This document shows, in pieces, positions 16,325-26,767 of a DNA stretch of 64,000 nucleotides. This stretch comes from Meiothermus sp. GTDB taxonomy: Bacteria; Deinococcota; Deinococci; Deinococcales; Thermaceae. The notes under the pieces were generated by a model that worked only from the letters and a program-made list of their open reading frames with translations, made no database searches and had not been told where the DNA came from. The stretch's first letter is position 1, and each line of letters opens with the position of its first letter. Made by a program: the position numbers and the translations under genes. The stretch is taken from contig NZ_BPIK01000002.1 in assembly GCF_026004075.1 (NCBI RefSeq), positions 558,001 through 622,000 on the forward strand, given 5' to 3'.

Positions 16325-18913
16325 ATGCAGGGGTTTTATCAGGGCATGCTGGCCTTATTGCGCGCGCTGGTTGGAAGCCCCACCCTGGAAGATTTGCTTA
16401 CAGATGCCCTTGAAGGGGCCATGCGCTTGATTCCGGGGGCTCAGGCCGGCTCGGTTCTGCTGCGTGAGGGTAGCGAGTATCGTTTTGTGGCCATGCGGGG
16501 TCACAACATTGCCCTGCCCAGCTATCTCCTAAGTCTAGAAGATGAACTGCGCTGGTATGGTGGCAGTTTACAGGAGGCTCAGTCCGGCTGGCCCACGATA
16601 GTTCAGGTGCAATCCTCACTCAGTGGGCTATCGCCCCAGGATCGCCAATCCCTGCACCGTATTTATTGGACACTCAACGTTCCTATCCCGTTACAGGGCA
16701 GGGTAGAGGCCTGGCTGTGCCTGGATCGCCTCGAGGCCACCCCATACCCTGCAGAAGCCCTGCCTTTAGCTAGGGAGCTGGGGCAGAGCCTCTGTGTGGT
16801 GTTGCAAACGCTCAAAGAGCGGCAGAACACCCAGGCTCGCCTCGAGCGTGAAGAGCGTCTGGCCCGGGTACTGGGGGTGCTCTCCACCTTTCGCGAAGCC
16901 GATTTGCTATGGCAGTCGCTGCCCCATCTAATACTGGAAATTTTGGGCGTGGAGCGTGCGATGGCCTTGCGACGGGAGGGCGGCGACCTAAGGGTTCAGG
17001 CTGCCATCAACTGGAGCGAAGCCACCGGCCTTTTGGTGCCTAAAGGCAAGGGGATTTCCTGGGTAGCCCTCAAGGAGCGACGGGTACAGATGGTGCGCCT
17101 CGACGACCCCCGCCTTTGCCTAAACACTTCGATTAATCCTGAGGAGTACGCCGCTTTTGTGCCGCTTCAGGATGCTCAGGGTGAGGGTTTTGGGGTGGTG
17201 GTGGCGTACTCAAATACCCCTTTTGTACCGGAAGATGCGTCTGTGCTCGAATCATTTGGCCGTGGGGTGGGGCAGGCCCTAGCCCGTCTAGAAGCGCAGG
17301 CGGCCCAGAAACGTGAATTGGCCCGCCTGCAAAGTCTCACCCTGGCTGGCCAGCGCCTTACGGCAGCGCAAACCACCCACGAGCTGTTGCAGCTTATTGT
17401 GAGGGAAGCCTTGGGGTTGACCAAGGTCTCGACCAGCCTTGTGACGCTTTATCGGCCCAAAGACGATGTGCTCGAGGTGGTTGCGGCAGCCGGTCATGCC
17501 GCCGAAAAGGCAGCGGGTACCCGGCACAGGCGGGGTGAAGGCCTGGCCTGGCGGGTGCTGGAGCAACGCAGCCCCCTGTATTTGCCCAACGCTGCTCTCG
17601 AGCCTCACGCTGTATTTATCTCGGGGCACCGGGTCGGGGCTGCTTACCTAGGCGTGCCGATGGGCGATCTCGAGGGCCATACCGTAGGGGTGCTGTCGGT
17701 GGATACAGCCGGGGCAGGTGGGGAGATACACCCCCAGGATCGCTATGTTCTAGAAGCGCTGGCCAGGATGGCTGGGGTTCTGCTCTCGCGCTTGCAAGCC
17801 CTCGAGCAGGCCAACCGGGAGATGGAACGCTACCGCAGGCTGGTGCAGATGTCCTCCGACCTCGAGACCCTGGACGAGCCTGCTTGCATGGCCCAGCGGG
17901 CTTTGGAGACACTCATCGACCTGACGGGGCTTTCTGCCGGTGGCTTTTTTCGCCTGGAACTGCAGGACGCAAGCCGGGGCAGGGGTTGGATGCGGCTGGT
18001 TTTGGGGCATGAGCGGGCCGGGGAGGGGCGCTTACAGCATTTCGCCAACCTGCCCGTTACCCTGGGCCAGGGGTTTATGGGTAAGGCCCTGGCCAGCGGT
18101 AAGGTGCAGCGCATCGAGGACTACCAGGACTGGGAAGGGGCCTGGCCGGAGCTGAAGGTTTACAAGTTAAGAACCCTGCTGACCGCCCCTTTGTTTTTAC
18201 GGGGTGAGCCGTATGGGGCCCTCATCCTGGCCAGCTTCGACCACAAAGCGCACATCTTGGAGGAACACATCTCCCTTTTGGAGGCGGTGGCGCGGCGCCT
18301 CGAGCGGGCGCTGGAACGAGCAGCGCATCTCGAGGAAATTACTCGCACCCGCGAGGATGCCTTACGGGCTTTGGGGCTGGGCCTGGAGTTGCGCGACCTG
18401 GAGACCAGAGGCCATACCGACCGGGTGGTAGCCCTGACCGAGGCCTTGGGCCGGCACCTGGGTTTCCTCGACCTCGAGGGGTTGCGCATGGGGGCTTACC
18501 TGCACGACCTGGGCAAACTGGCCATTCCCGACTCCATTTTACTCAAGCCCGGAACCCTCACCGACGCCGAGTGGCGCATCATGCAAAGCCACTGCGACAT
18601 CGGGTTCGGTATGCTGGAAAACCTGGGTTTCCTGTCGCAAACGGCCCGCAATATTGTACGTTACCATCACGAGCGTATAGATGGTTCCGGCTATCCTTTC
18701 GGACTGACCTGCGACGAAATTCCACTCGAGGCCCGCTTGTTTGCGGTGGTGGATGTCTACGATGCACTGATTCACTCGCGCCCTTACAAAGCGGCCTGGA
18801 CACACCAGGACGCTTTGCGCGAGCTACGAAAACAGGCCGGGCTGACCCTCGATGCCAGTATGGTACACGCATTTATCGAGGTGGTAGCTAGGTGGGTTGG
18901 GGCCAGGAAGTGA
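16325..18913 (+). CDS. Multi-GAF HD-GYP cyclic-di-GMP phosphodiesterase
   Basis: An 862-residue soluble signalling protein. The first 680 residues look like three to four successive GAF-type sensor modules joined by helical linkers, for example around GAMRLIPGAQAGSVLLREG and RHRRGEGLAWRVLEQRSPLY. The C-terminal HD-GYP domain (about 690-862) has the HD motif YLHDLGKLAIPD and HHERIDGSGYPFGL, both intact, so c-di-GMP hydrolysis is expected. No GGDEF domain is present. The start is not well supported: only GGAG directly abuts the ATG. What the GAF domains sense is unknown. Confidence 0.9.
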   Translation: MQGFYQGMLALLRALVGSPTLEDLLTDALEGAMRLIPGAQAGSVLLREGSEYRFVAMRGHNIALPSYLLSLEDELRWYGGSLQEAQSGWPTIVQVQSSLSGLSPQDRQSLHRIYWTLNVPIPLQGRVEAWLCLDRLEATPYPAEALPLARELGQSLCVVLQTLKERQNTQARLEREERLARVLGVLSTFREADLLWQSLPHLILEILGVERAMALRREGGDLRVQAAINWSEATGLLVPKGKGISWVALKERRVQMVRLDDPRLCLNTSINPEEYAAFVPLQDAQGEGFGVVVAYSNTPFVPEDASVLESFGRGVGQALARLEAQAAQKRELARLQSLTLAGQRLTAAQTTHELLQLIVREALGLTKVSTSLVTLYRPKDDVLEVVAAAGHAAEKAAGTRHRRGEGLAWRVLEQRSPLYLPNAALEPHAVFISGHRVGAAYLGVPMGDLEGHTVGVLSVDTAGAGGEIHPQDRYVLEALARMAGVLLSRLQALEQANREMERYRRLVQMSSDLETLDEPACMAQRALETLIDLTGLSAGGFFRLELQDASRGRGWMRLVLGHERAGEGRLQHFANLPVTLGQGFMGKALASGKVQRIEDYQDWEGAWPELKVYKLRTLLTAPLFLRGEPYGALILASFDHKAHILEEHISLLEAVARRLERALERAAHLEEITRTREDALRALGLGLELRDLETRGHTDRVVALTEALGRHLGFLDLEGLRMGAYLHDLGKLAIPDSILLKPGTLTDAEWRIMQSHCDIGFGMLENLGFLSQTARNIVRYHHERIDGSGYPFGLTCDEIPLEARLFAVVDVYDALIHSRPYKAAWTHQDALRELRKQAGLTLDASMVHAFIEVVARWVGARK

Positions 18914-18947
18914 GCTGTGCTACGTCCTGCTCTGCTTGAATCTTGTA

Positions 18948-19973
18948 TTACCGGCTCTTGACGGCCGTCCAGACCTCGTCGTAGAGGCGGGTGTCTTTGC
19001 CCAGGTCGAGCACGAACTCGAGCTTCTGCATGGTAGCGGCATCGGGGTAGATGGCCGGGTTCTTGCGGTCTGCGGGGTTGATGAAGGGCAGGGCGGCTTT
19101 GTTGGGGGTGGCGTAGCGGTTGTAGTTGGAGAGCTGGGCCCCAATTTTGGCGTCCAGAATAAAGTTGATGAACTGGTGGGCGGCCTCGGGGTTGGGGGCA
19201 CGGGCGGGGATGGCCATGTTGTCCAGGAATAACGCGGCCCCTTCCCTGGGCACCACAAAGCCCACATTCTTGTTCTCGTCGGCGGCCTTGAGGGCGTCGC
19301 CGTTGTAGACCACCGCGTAGGTGGCCGTACCGGCGACCAGGCGGTTCTTGGCCCCCACGCCGCCTTCAAAGCCCAGGAAGCGGGGGTTTTTCTTGGCAGA
19401 GAGAAGCACCTGGCCGGCGGCCCGCACCTCGGCGGGGTTCCTGGTATTGATGGACTTGCCCTGGAAGCGCAGCGCCGCCCCCAGCATCTCGCGGATGGAG
19501 TCCATCAGCACGAAGGGCTTATCGGCCCCTGGCCCCAGAATCACGCTCCAACTGGTGGGGGTGGGGACGCGGTCTTTGCGGTACATGATGCCCGACATGC
19601 CCCACTGGTAGGCCGCGCTGTAGCGGTTGCCGGGGTCGAAGGGGGGGTTGGCAAACTTGGGGTCGAGGTTTTTCAGGTTGGGGATTTTGCTCTTGTCGAG
19701 GGGCTGGATCAGCTTGAGCTGGATCAGGGTGGGGATGATGTAGTCGCCCGGTACGATGACGTCGTACTGCGAGACCCCCCCGGCCTGGAGCTTGGCCAGC
19801 ATGTCCTCGTTGGACTCGTAAAGGTCGATGCGCACCCGCAGATTGAACTTTTGCTCAAAGGCTTTGATGATGGCCGGGTCCATGTACTCCGACCAGATAA
19901 AAAGCCGCATCTCGCGGGGCTGGGCCAGGGCGAAGGACAGAGCCAGCAGGCAGAGGGCAAACAGGCGTTTCAT
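18948..19973 (-). CDS. potD: Polyamine ABC transporter substrate-binding protein PotD
   Basis: A 341-residue periplasmic protein with signal peptide ending FALAQ. The mature N terminus LFIWSEYMDPAIIKAFEQ and YDVIVPGDYIIPTLIQ are typical of PotD/PotF spermidine/putrescine receptors. Last gene of potABCD, 35 nt after potC. Polyamines are of special importance in thermophiles, which fits the likely host. Confidence 0.92.
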   Translation of the reverse strand: MKRLFALCLLALSFALAQPREMRLFIWSEYMDPAIIKAFEQKFNLRVRIDLYESNEDMLAKLQAGGVSQYDVIVPGDYIIPTLIQLKLIQPLDKSKIPNLKNLDPKFANPPFDPGNRYSAAYQWGMSGIMYRKDRVPTPTSWSVILGPGADKPFVLMDSIREMLGAALRFQGKSINTRNPAEVRAAGQVLLSAKKNPRFLGFEGGVGAKNRLVAGTATYAVVYNGDALKAADENKNVGFVVPREGAALFLDNMAIPARAPNPEAAHQFINFILDAKIGAQLSNYNRYATPNKAALPFINPADRKNPAIYPDAATMQKLEFVLDLGKDTRLYDEVWTAVKSR

Positions 19974-20008
19974 GGTTCCTCCTGATTGGCGCTAGTTTAC
20001 CGTAGTTT

Positions 20009-20794
20009 TTATCGCCGTGTAAGGCGCTCGGAGGCCAGCACCAGGAGCACTGTAACCAGGAAAATCAGGGTGGAGAGGGCGTGAATCTCGGGAGTGACGC
20101 CCCGCCGCACCGAGGCGTAGATGAGCAGGGGCAGGGTTTGCGAGGTGGGGCCGGCGGTGAAGAAGCTAATCACGAAGTCGTCGAGGGAGAGGGTGAAGGC
20201 CAGCATGGCCCCGGCTACGATGCCAGGGGTGAGCAGGGGCAGCAGGACGCGGCGCACATAGTAGCCGTAGCTGGCGTAGAGGTCGCGGGCGGCCTCGTCG
20301 AGCTCGTGGCCCAGGCTCTTGAGGCGGCTGCGCACCGTGAGGGCCACAAAAGCAATCTGGAAGGTGACGTGCCCCAGCACCATGGTGAAGAGGCCGGGCT
20401 CGAAGAGGCTCGAGACCGCCCGGAAGGCCCCAAAGGCCACCACCAGGGCCACCGCGAAGATGATGTCGGGGGTGACCACCGGCAGGTAGAGCAGGTTCTC
20501 CAGGAAGCCCTGGCTTCGCCGGGGCCAGGGATAGCGCTCCAGGGCGATGGCAAAAAGCGTGCCCAGCACCGTGGCGATGAGGGTAGAGACCAGCGCCAGC
20601 ACGAAGGTGTTGCGGGCGGCCTCGAGGATGTCCGGGTTGCTGAAGAGCCGTACATACCAGTCCCAGGTAAAGCCCGACCACTGCAGGCCGTAGCGGGTTT
20701 TGTTGAACGAGAGCACCGCCACTGCCAGCATGGGCAGGTACAGAAAGGCCAGGGTGGCCAGGGCCGCGCTGCTGATGAGGGGGTTCAGGCGCAT
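20009..20794 (-). CDS. potC: Polyamine ABC transporter permease PotC
   Basis: A roughly 261-residue inner-membrane permease with six predicted helices. The BPD transport signature loop is ELDEAARDLYASYGYYVRRV followed by LPLLTPGIVAGAMLAF. The frame is open to 20902 but the ATG at 20794 (MRLNPLISS) has GGAGGG upstream and fits family length. 58 nt separate it from potB. Confidence 0.92.
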   Translation of the reverse strand: MRLNPLISSAALATLAFLYLPMLAVAVLSFNKTRYGLQWSGFTWDWYVRLFSNPDILEAARNTFVLALVSTLIATVLGTLFAIALERYPWPRRSQGFLENLLYLPVVTPDIIFAVALVVAFGAFRAVSSLFEPGLFTMVLGHVTFQIAFVALTVRSRLKSLGHELDEAARDLYASYGYYVRRVLLPLLTPGIVAGAMLAFTLSLDDFVISFFTAGPTSQTLPLLIYASVRRGVTPEIHALSTLIFLVTVLLVLASERLTRR

Positions 20795-20852
20795 GAAGCC
20801 CTCCCGTGTCTTTGCAAGCCAGGGCGGTATAGGCGTGTGGTGCGCGCCGGGG

Positions 20853-21758
20853 TCATACCAGATCCACGTCCTTTCCCCGGCGGCGGTAAATCGCCAGCCC
20901 AATCAGGGTCATGACCATCAGGCCCAGGCTGACCGCGGCCCCATAGGGCCAGTCGCGGCTGGCGTAAAACTGCTGCTGGATCAGGTTGCCCACCAGCAGG
21001 TACTTGGCCCCGCCCAGCAGGTCGGGGATCACGAACATGCCCATGGCCGGGATAAAGGTCAGGATGATGCCCACCGTGAGGCCCGGTAGGGTCTGGGGCC
21101 AGATGGCCTGGAAGAAGGTGCGGATGCGGCTGGCGTAGAGATCCTGGGCGGCCTCCACCAGGCTCCAGTCCAGCCGCTCCACGCTGGAGAAGAGCGGCAT
21201 CACCACAAAGGGCAGAAAAGCCGTAATCATACCAATATAAACCGCCAGTGGGCTGGGGTAGAGGCCGCTGTCGGGGGCCAGCAGGCCCAGGGCCTGGGCC
21301 AGTTTGGCAAAGGGAAAATCGGGGGCCAGGAGCATCTGCCAGGCGTAGGTGCGGATGACCAGGTTGGTCCAGAAGGGGATGATAACCAGGGCCAGCCAGA
21401 GGTAGCGGGTGCGGGGGGGGCGGCTGGCGATGAAGAAGGCCAGGGGGTAGGCCAGCACGATGCAGATGAGGGTAGTCACGAAGGCCACCCAGAGGCTTCG
21501 CAGCAGAATCAGGATGGTGTCGGGGCTCCAGCCGAAGATGCCATAGCCCAGAAGCCGGCGGTAGTTTTCCAGGCTGAAGTTCCAGACCACCTCGCCGTAC
21601 TGTCCCCGCTCGGCAAAGGAGAGGGCCACCAGCGAGAGGCCCGGAATTACCAGCAGGCCCAGAATCCAGATGGCGGCGGGTAGCAGGAACCACAGCCCCC
21701 GGCGGTAGAGCTGGGCCGGGGTGGTCAGCTCGCCGAACCAGACCATGCGCCTATTCAT
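20853..21758 (-). CDS. potB: Polyamine ABC transporter permease PotB
   Basis: About 301 residues, six helices, with the coupling loop SLVEAAQDLYASRIRTFFQA and IWPQTLPGLTVGIILTF. The ATG at 21758 is chosen since it overlaps the potA stop by 8 nt (ATGAATAG), a common coupled arrangement, although an upstream ATG at 21776 is possible. Confidence 0.9.
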   Translation of the reverse strand: MNRRMVWFGELTTPAQLYRRGLWFLLPAAIWILGLLVIPGLSLVALSFAERGQYGEVVWNFSLENYRRLLGYGIFGWSPDTILILLRSLWVAFVTTLICIVLAYPLAFFIASRPPRTRYLWLALVIIPFWTNLVIRTYAWQMLLAPDFPFAKLAQALGLLAPDSGLYPSPLAVYIGMITAFLPFVVMPLFSSVERLDWSLVEAAQDLYASRIRTFFQAIWPQTLPGLTVGIILTFIPAMGMFVIPDLLGGAKYLLVGNLIQQQFYASRDWPYGAAVSLGLMVMTLIGLAIYRRRGKDVDLV

Positions 21759-22806
21759 CCAGCACCACCAAGGCATCTACAGGCAGCTCGGCCCAGAGTT
21801 CCTGCCCGGCCTGCAGGGTGGGGTGGGGGGCGGTGCGCACCCGGATATCGCAGGGCTCGAGCCAGGCTTCCTGATAAGCCCCGCGGTAGACCGCCTCGCG
21901 CACCCGCACCCGGAGGCCGTTCTGCCGGGGTTCTACCTCGGTGAGCCGCACCCGTTCGGGCCGGATGGCCACATAGCCCTCGTCCCAGGGCGGGGTCTGG
22001 CCCAGGGCCAGCTTGCCAAAGGGGGCCTCGAAGCCCATGGGGAGCCGTTTGCCCTGGATCAGGTTGGCCGCCCCCAGGAACTCGGCGGCGTAGCGGGTGC
22101 GGGGCCGCTCGTAGACCTCGTCCGGGGTACCGACCTGCTCGAGGTGGCCCATCCGCATGAGGGCGATGCGATCCGAGACCGCCATGGCCTCGTCCTGGTC
22201 GTGAGTGACCAGGATAAAAGTCAGGCCCAACTGCTGCTGGAGCCGCCGGAGCTGCACCTGCACCTCGGCCCTGAGTTTGGCGTCGAGGGCGCTCATGGGC
22301 TCGTCCAGCAAGAGCACCTGCGGTTCGTTGACCAGGGCCCGGGCCAGGGCCACCCGCTGACGCTGCCCCCCCGAGAGCTGGTGGGGCAGCCGCTCGGCGA
22401 AGCGCTCGAGCTGGAGCATCTCCAGCCCGTACCTCACCCGCCGTTCCACCTCGAGCCTGTCTATGCGGCGGCTCTTGAGGCCAAAGGCGATGTTTTCCCG
22501 CACTGTAAGGTGTGGGAACAGGGCGTAGCTCTGAAACACGGTGTTGACCGGACGCCGGTTGGCGGGGAGGGGGGTGAGATCCTGGCCCATCAGCACCACC
22601 CGGCCCTCGGTGGGCACCTCGAGGCCGGCGATAATCCGCAGCAGGGTGGTTTTGCCGCAGCCCGAGGGCCCCAAAAGGGTGAAGAACTGGCCCGCGGGCA
22701 CCTCGAGGCTCACCCCGCCCAGCGCGGTAAAGTCGCCGAATTTTTTGACCACGTTCTGTATGGAAAGGGACTCCCCCGTGGCTGGGGGCCGTATAGCGAC
22801 GGTCAT
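21751..22806 (-). CDS. potA: Polyamine ABC transporter ATPase PotA
   Basis: A roughly 351-residue ATPase with Walker A GPSGCGKTTLLR, signature LSGGQRQRVALARAL, Walker B LLLDEPMSALDAKLR and a C-terminal TOBE region (after residue 240). The ATG at 22806 (MTVAIRPP) is preferred over 22869. There is no ribosome binding site; TAATCT lies 11 nt before the ATG, with TGGTCA 18 nt further up, so a very short leader is likely. First gene of potABCD. Confidence 0.92.
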   Translation of the reverse strand: MTVAIRPPATGESLSIQNVVKKFGDFTALGGVSLEVPAGQFFTLLGPSGCGKTTLLRIIAGLEVPTEGRVVLMGQDLTPLPANRRPVNTVFQSYALFPHLTVRENIAFGLKSRRIDRLEVERRVRYGLEMLQLERFAERLPHQLSGGQRQRVALARALVNEPQVLLLDEPMSALDAKLRAEVQVQLRRLQQQLGLTFILVTHDQDEAMAVSDRIALMRMGHLEQVGTPDEVYERPRTRYAAEFLGAANLIQGKRLPMGFEAPFGKLALGQTPPWDEGYVAIRPERVRLTEVEPRQNGLRVRVREAVYRGAYQEAWLEPCDIRVRTAPHPTLQAGQELWAELPVDALVVLDE

Positions 22807-22859
22807 GGTTGGCGAACAGATTACCAGAGGGAGCCGGAGGTTGACCAGGGAGGCGATCG

Positions 22860-22890
22860 AAAAAAACACCCGCCCCCTACAGGAGGCGGG
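22860..22890 (-). terminator. Intrinsic terminator after the transaminase gene
   Basis: On the minus strand, arms CCCGCCTCC and GGGGGCGGG (one mismatch) around TGTA are followed by GTG and seven T. It separates the transaminase gene from potABCD. Confidence 0.85.
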
Positions 22891-22905
22891 CCATGCAAAC
22901 CTGGG

Positions 22906-24210
22906 CTATCTGGCTTCGTTCAGGGCCTGCTCGAGGCTGGCCTCCAGAATCTCCAGGCCCTTGCGGGCCTCGGCCTCACTTACCACCAGGGGCACCAGGC
23001 AGCGGATCACGTTGGCGTGCATCCCAGCCTTGAACAGGAGCAGGCCCTTCTCGCGGGCGACCTCGAGCAGCCGGTTGGTGAGCTGCGGGTCGGGGCTCTT
23101 GCTGCTGGGATCCTTGACCAGCTCCATGGCAATCATGGGCCCCAGGCCGCGCACGTCGCCCACAGTCTGGGGGAAGCGGGCCTGAATTTTGCGGAAGCCC
23201 TCGTGCAATAGCTCGCCCAGCTTCTGGGCTTTTTCCAGCAGGTTTTCCTGCTCGAAGATGTCCAGCACGGCCAGCGCGGCGGCACAGGAGAGGGGGTTGC
23301 CCCCAAAGGTGCTGCCCAGCCCGCCCACCGCGGGTGCGTCCATAATTTCGGCCTTGCCCAGCACCCCCCCGATGGGCAGCCCACCGCCGATGCTCTTGGC
23401 GAAGCAGATCAGGTCGGGCTCCACCTCGGCGTGCTCGATGGCCCAGAATTTGCCGGTACGGCCAATGCCGGTCTGTACTTCGTCGTCAATGAAGACGATG
23501 CCGTGCTTCTGGGTCAGGCTCCGCAGGGCCTTGAGGAAGGGCTTGGGGGCCGGTACGAAGCCGCCTTCGCCCAGTTGCGGCTCGATGATGACCGCGGCCA
23601 CCCGCTCGGGCTGAATCTGGGTATCGAAGACCTCGTGCAGGCCGTCCAGGGCCTTGCGGGTGTCGATCCCGTGGTACTCGCTGGGGTAGGGGGCGTGGTA
23701 GACCTCGGGGGCGAAGGGGCCGAAGTTCTGACGGTAGGGATTGGATTTGCCGGTGAGGGTCATGCCCATCAGGGTGCGCCCGTGGAAGCTACCCCGGAAG
23801 GCGATCACACCGGGGCGGTTGGTAAAGGAGCGGGCAATCTTGATGGCGTTCTCGGTGGCCTCCACGCCGGTATTCAGAAAGAAGGCTTTCTTATCGCCGG
23901 AGATAGGCGCGGTGGCCGTCAGCCGCTCGGCCAGCTCGATGTAAGGTTCGTAGGCTGCTCCCGGAAAGCAGGTATGCAGGTAGCGGCGCAGCTGCTTTTC
24001 CACCGCCTCCACCACCCTGGGGTGGTTGTGCCCCACATTCAGCACCCCAATGCCGCCAAACCAGTCCAGGTACTCGTTGCCGTCTACATCCCAGATTTTG
24101 CCGCCCTCGGCGCGGGCCACCACGATGGGGTGCACCTGCGAAATACCCCGTGGAACAACTTTGTGCCGCCGTTCGATGAGGGCTTGGTTTTTGGATGGGG
24201 TTTGGGTCAT
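22906..24210 (-). CDS. gabT: Class III aminotransferase, probably 4-aminobutyrate transaminase
   Basis: A 434-residue PLP enzyme. Landmarks: FLNTGVEATENAIKIAR near residue 110, IDDEVQTGIGRTGKFWA near 245 (Asp contacts the PLP ring), FAKSIGGGLPIGG with the Schiff-base Lys near 275, and GSTFGGNPLSCAAALAVL. GabT and ornithine/acetylornithine transaminases share this pattern; position next to a polyamine importer supports a GABA or putrescine/GABA role. GGAGG lies 6 nt before the ATG. Confidence 0.8.
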   Translation of the reverse strand: MTQTPSKNQALIERRHKVVPRGISQVHPIVVARAEGGKIWDVDGNEYLDWFGGIGVLNVGHNHPRVVEAVEKQLRRYLHTCFPGAAYEPYIELAERLTATAPISGDKKAFFLNTGVEATENAIKIARSFTNRPGVIAFRGSFHGRTLMGMTLTGKSNPYRQNFGPFAPEVYHAPYPSEYHGIDTRKALDGLHEVFDTQIQPERVAAVIIEPQLGEGGFVPAPKPFLKALRSLTQKHGIVFIDDEVQTGIGRTGKFWAIEHAEVEPDLICFAKSIGGGLPIGGVLGKAEIMDAPAVGGLGSTFGGNPLSCAAALAVLDIFEQENLLEKAQKLGELLHEGFRKIQARFPQTVGDVRGLGPMIAMELVKDPSSKSPDPQLTNRLLEVAREKGLLLFKAGMHANVIRCLVPLVVSEAEARKGLEILEASLEQALNEAR

Positions 24211-24282
24211 AGACTTCCTCCAGACGTTTCCTAAAGTCTAAACCCCCAGACAGGCCTTGTGTACCCCGTGTAGAATCGCGCC

Positions 24283-24525
24283 ATGCTCACCAAAGCCCTG
24301 CAAACCCTGGGCCTGCTCTTTTGGACGGGTTTCCTGGTCTACTTTACCGCCTACCTCTTCTCGCTCGGCTACCGGGTGCAGAACCTGGCCCAGTGGGCCC
24401 TGATCGCCCTGATGTTCCTGGCCTGGGTGGCGGTATGGGTGGGGCATGGCCGCTGGCTGGGTCTGCTGGTGGGGCTGCAGCTTGGGCTGGTGGTGCTTTT
24501 GTACCTGCTGAGCCTCAGGCTTTAG
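24283..24525 (+). CDS. Small membrane protein of unknown function
   Basis: An 80-residue, almost wholly hydrophobic protein with two or three membrane helices (LLFWTGFLVYFTAYLFSLGY, WALIALMFLAWVAVWVGHG, and LLVGLQLGLVVLLYLLSL). TAGAAT ends 6 nt before the ATG and no ribosome binding site is present, so a leaderless start is likely. Family not recognised. The next gene follows 19 nt after its stop. Confidence 0.6.
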   Translation: MLTKALQTLGLLFWTGFLVYFTAYLFSLGYRVQNLAQWALIALMFLAWVAVWVGHGRWLGLLVGLQLGLVVLLYLLSLRL

Positions 24526-24544
24526 ATTAGGGCGAGGTGTCTTT

Positions 24545-25224
24545 ATGAACACATCCCCGGTGCAGATGCTCTGGCCCACGCCCATCCTGGTTCGTAAGTT
24601 CGAAGATGCCACAGCGGTGAACCCGGAGCTCCTCCGCCTCTTCTACCGCGAACTGGGTGAGCAGGGCTTGCAGGGAACCGTCTACAGCAGCTCGGATGAC
24701 ATCCTGGTGCGCTACAACCACCCGGCCTTGCAGGCTTTGTTTGGCTTTATCTCCGACGCGGTCTTCGAAATCGCCCGTACCCTGAACGGGGCCATCTGGC
24801 AGCAGGCCGGGGTCAAAAACCTGCGTATGGAGATCGTGGGGGCCTGGTTCCAGATTCAAAACCGCTACGGCTTCCACGACATCCACAACCACGGCAACTG
24901 TTCGTGGTCGGGGGTTTACTACGTGCAGCTCGACCCTGTCCAGCAGCGGCGGCAGCACCCGGTGCTGGGGGCGCTCAACGGCATTACCCGCTTTTACGCC
25001 CAGCATCTCAACCTGCTGGGCGGGGCCCACATGGACATGGGCAACGCCTACCTCCAGCAGTCCACCTTCGACGTCACCCCCGAGGAAGGGGTGCTGGTGG
25101 TCTTTCCAAGCTGGCTACTGCACAAGGCCATGCCCTACGACGGCGAGCGCGACCGGGTGATTATCTCCTTCAACGCCCAGGTGCACGGCGAGCAGGGCAA
25201 CAAGGCCTTCGAGTACGGCTTCCA

Positions 25225-25228
<4 letters not shown>
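24545..25228 (+). CDS. Putative 2OG-Fe(II) oxygenase (2OG-FeII_Oxy_5 type)
   Basis: A 227-residue protein that looks like a TIGR02466/PF13759 member. The iron ligands are probably His in [17 protein letters not shown] (about residues 116-132) and in [16 protein letters not shown] (about 190-206), whose Arg would bind 2-oxoglutarate. Substrate unknown. The 3' end overlaps the convergent glyA stop by 4 nt. Confidence 0.8.
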
Positions 25229-26457
<1,229 letters not shown>

Positions 26458-26509
26458 GCTTCAAGTATAGCAATATCAAAATACCCGCTAAATCCGGTAC
26501 ACTGGGGCT

Positions 26510-26764
26510 ATGAGCGTTTTGGGGCGCATCTCTTTGATACTGGGGCTTATCCTTCTGATCGTTGCGATTATCTTAGCCACCATGAATTTCATCATCATCC
26601 GCGACTACCTGGTGGCCCTTACGGCCCAGCGCAGCCGCGACTTTTACAACGTGAACCCCCGCCTCTGGATTACCTATCTGGTGGTGTTTGGCTCGGGCCT
26701 GTTCCTGGGTCTGGGGCTGGTCTGGAGCTGGATGGCCCGTCGCCGGAATTCCGCTGCCGAGTAA
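26510..26764 (+). CDS. Small two-helix membrane protein
   Basis: An 84-residue protein with helices around ISLILGLILLIVAIILATM and WITYLVVFGSGLFLGLGL, and a basic C terminus. Family not recognised. TACACT at 26498-26503 lies 6 nt before the ATG: leaderless promoter. The next gene begins 3 nt after its stop. Confidence 0.6.
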   Translation: MSVLGRISLILGLILLIVAIILATMNFIIIRDYLVALTAQRSRDFYNVNPRLWITYLVVFGSGLFLGLGLVWSWMARRRNSAAE

Positions 26765-26767
26765 GCC

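Noticed and set aside
20853-21693. Long open frames on other frames of transporter and enzyme genes, such as a 302-codon frame over potB
   Set aside because: They overlap well-supported genes, are rich in Pro, Gly, Arg or His, and match no family.
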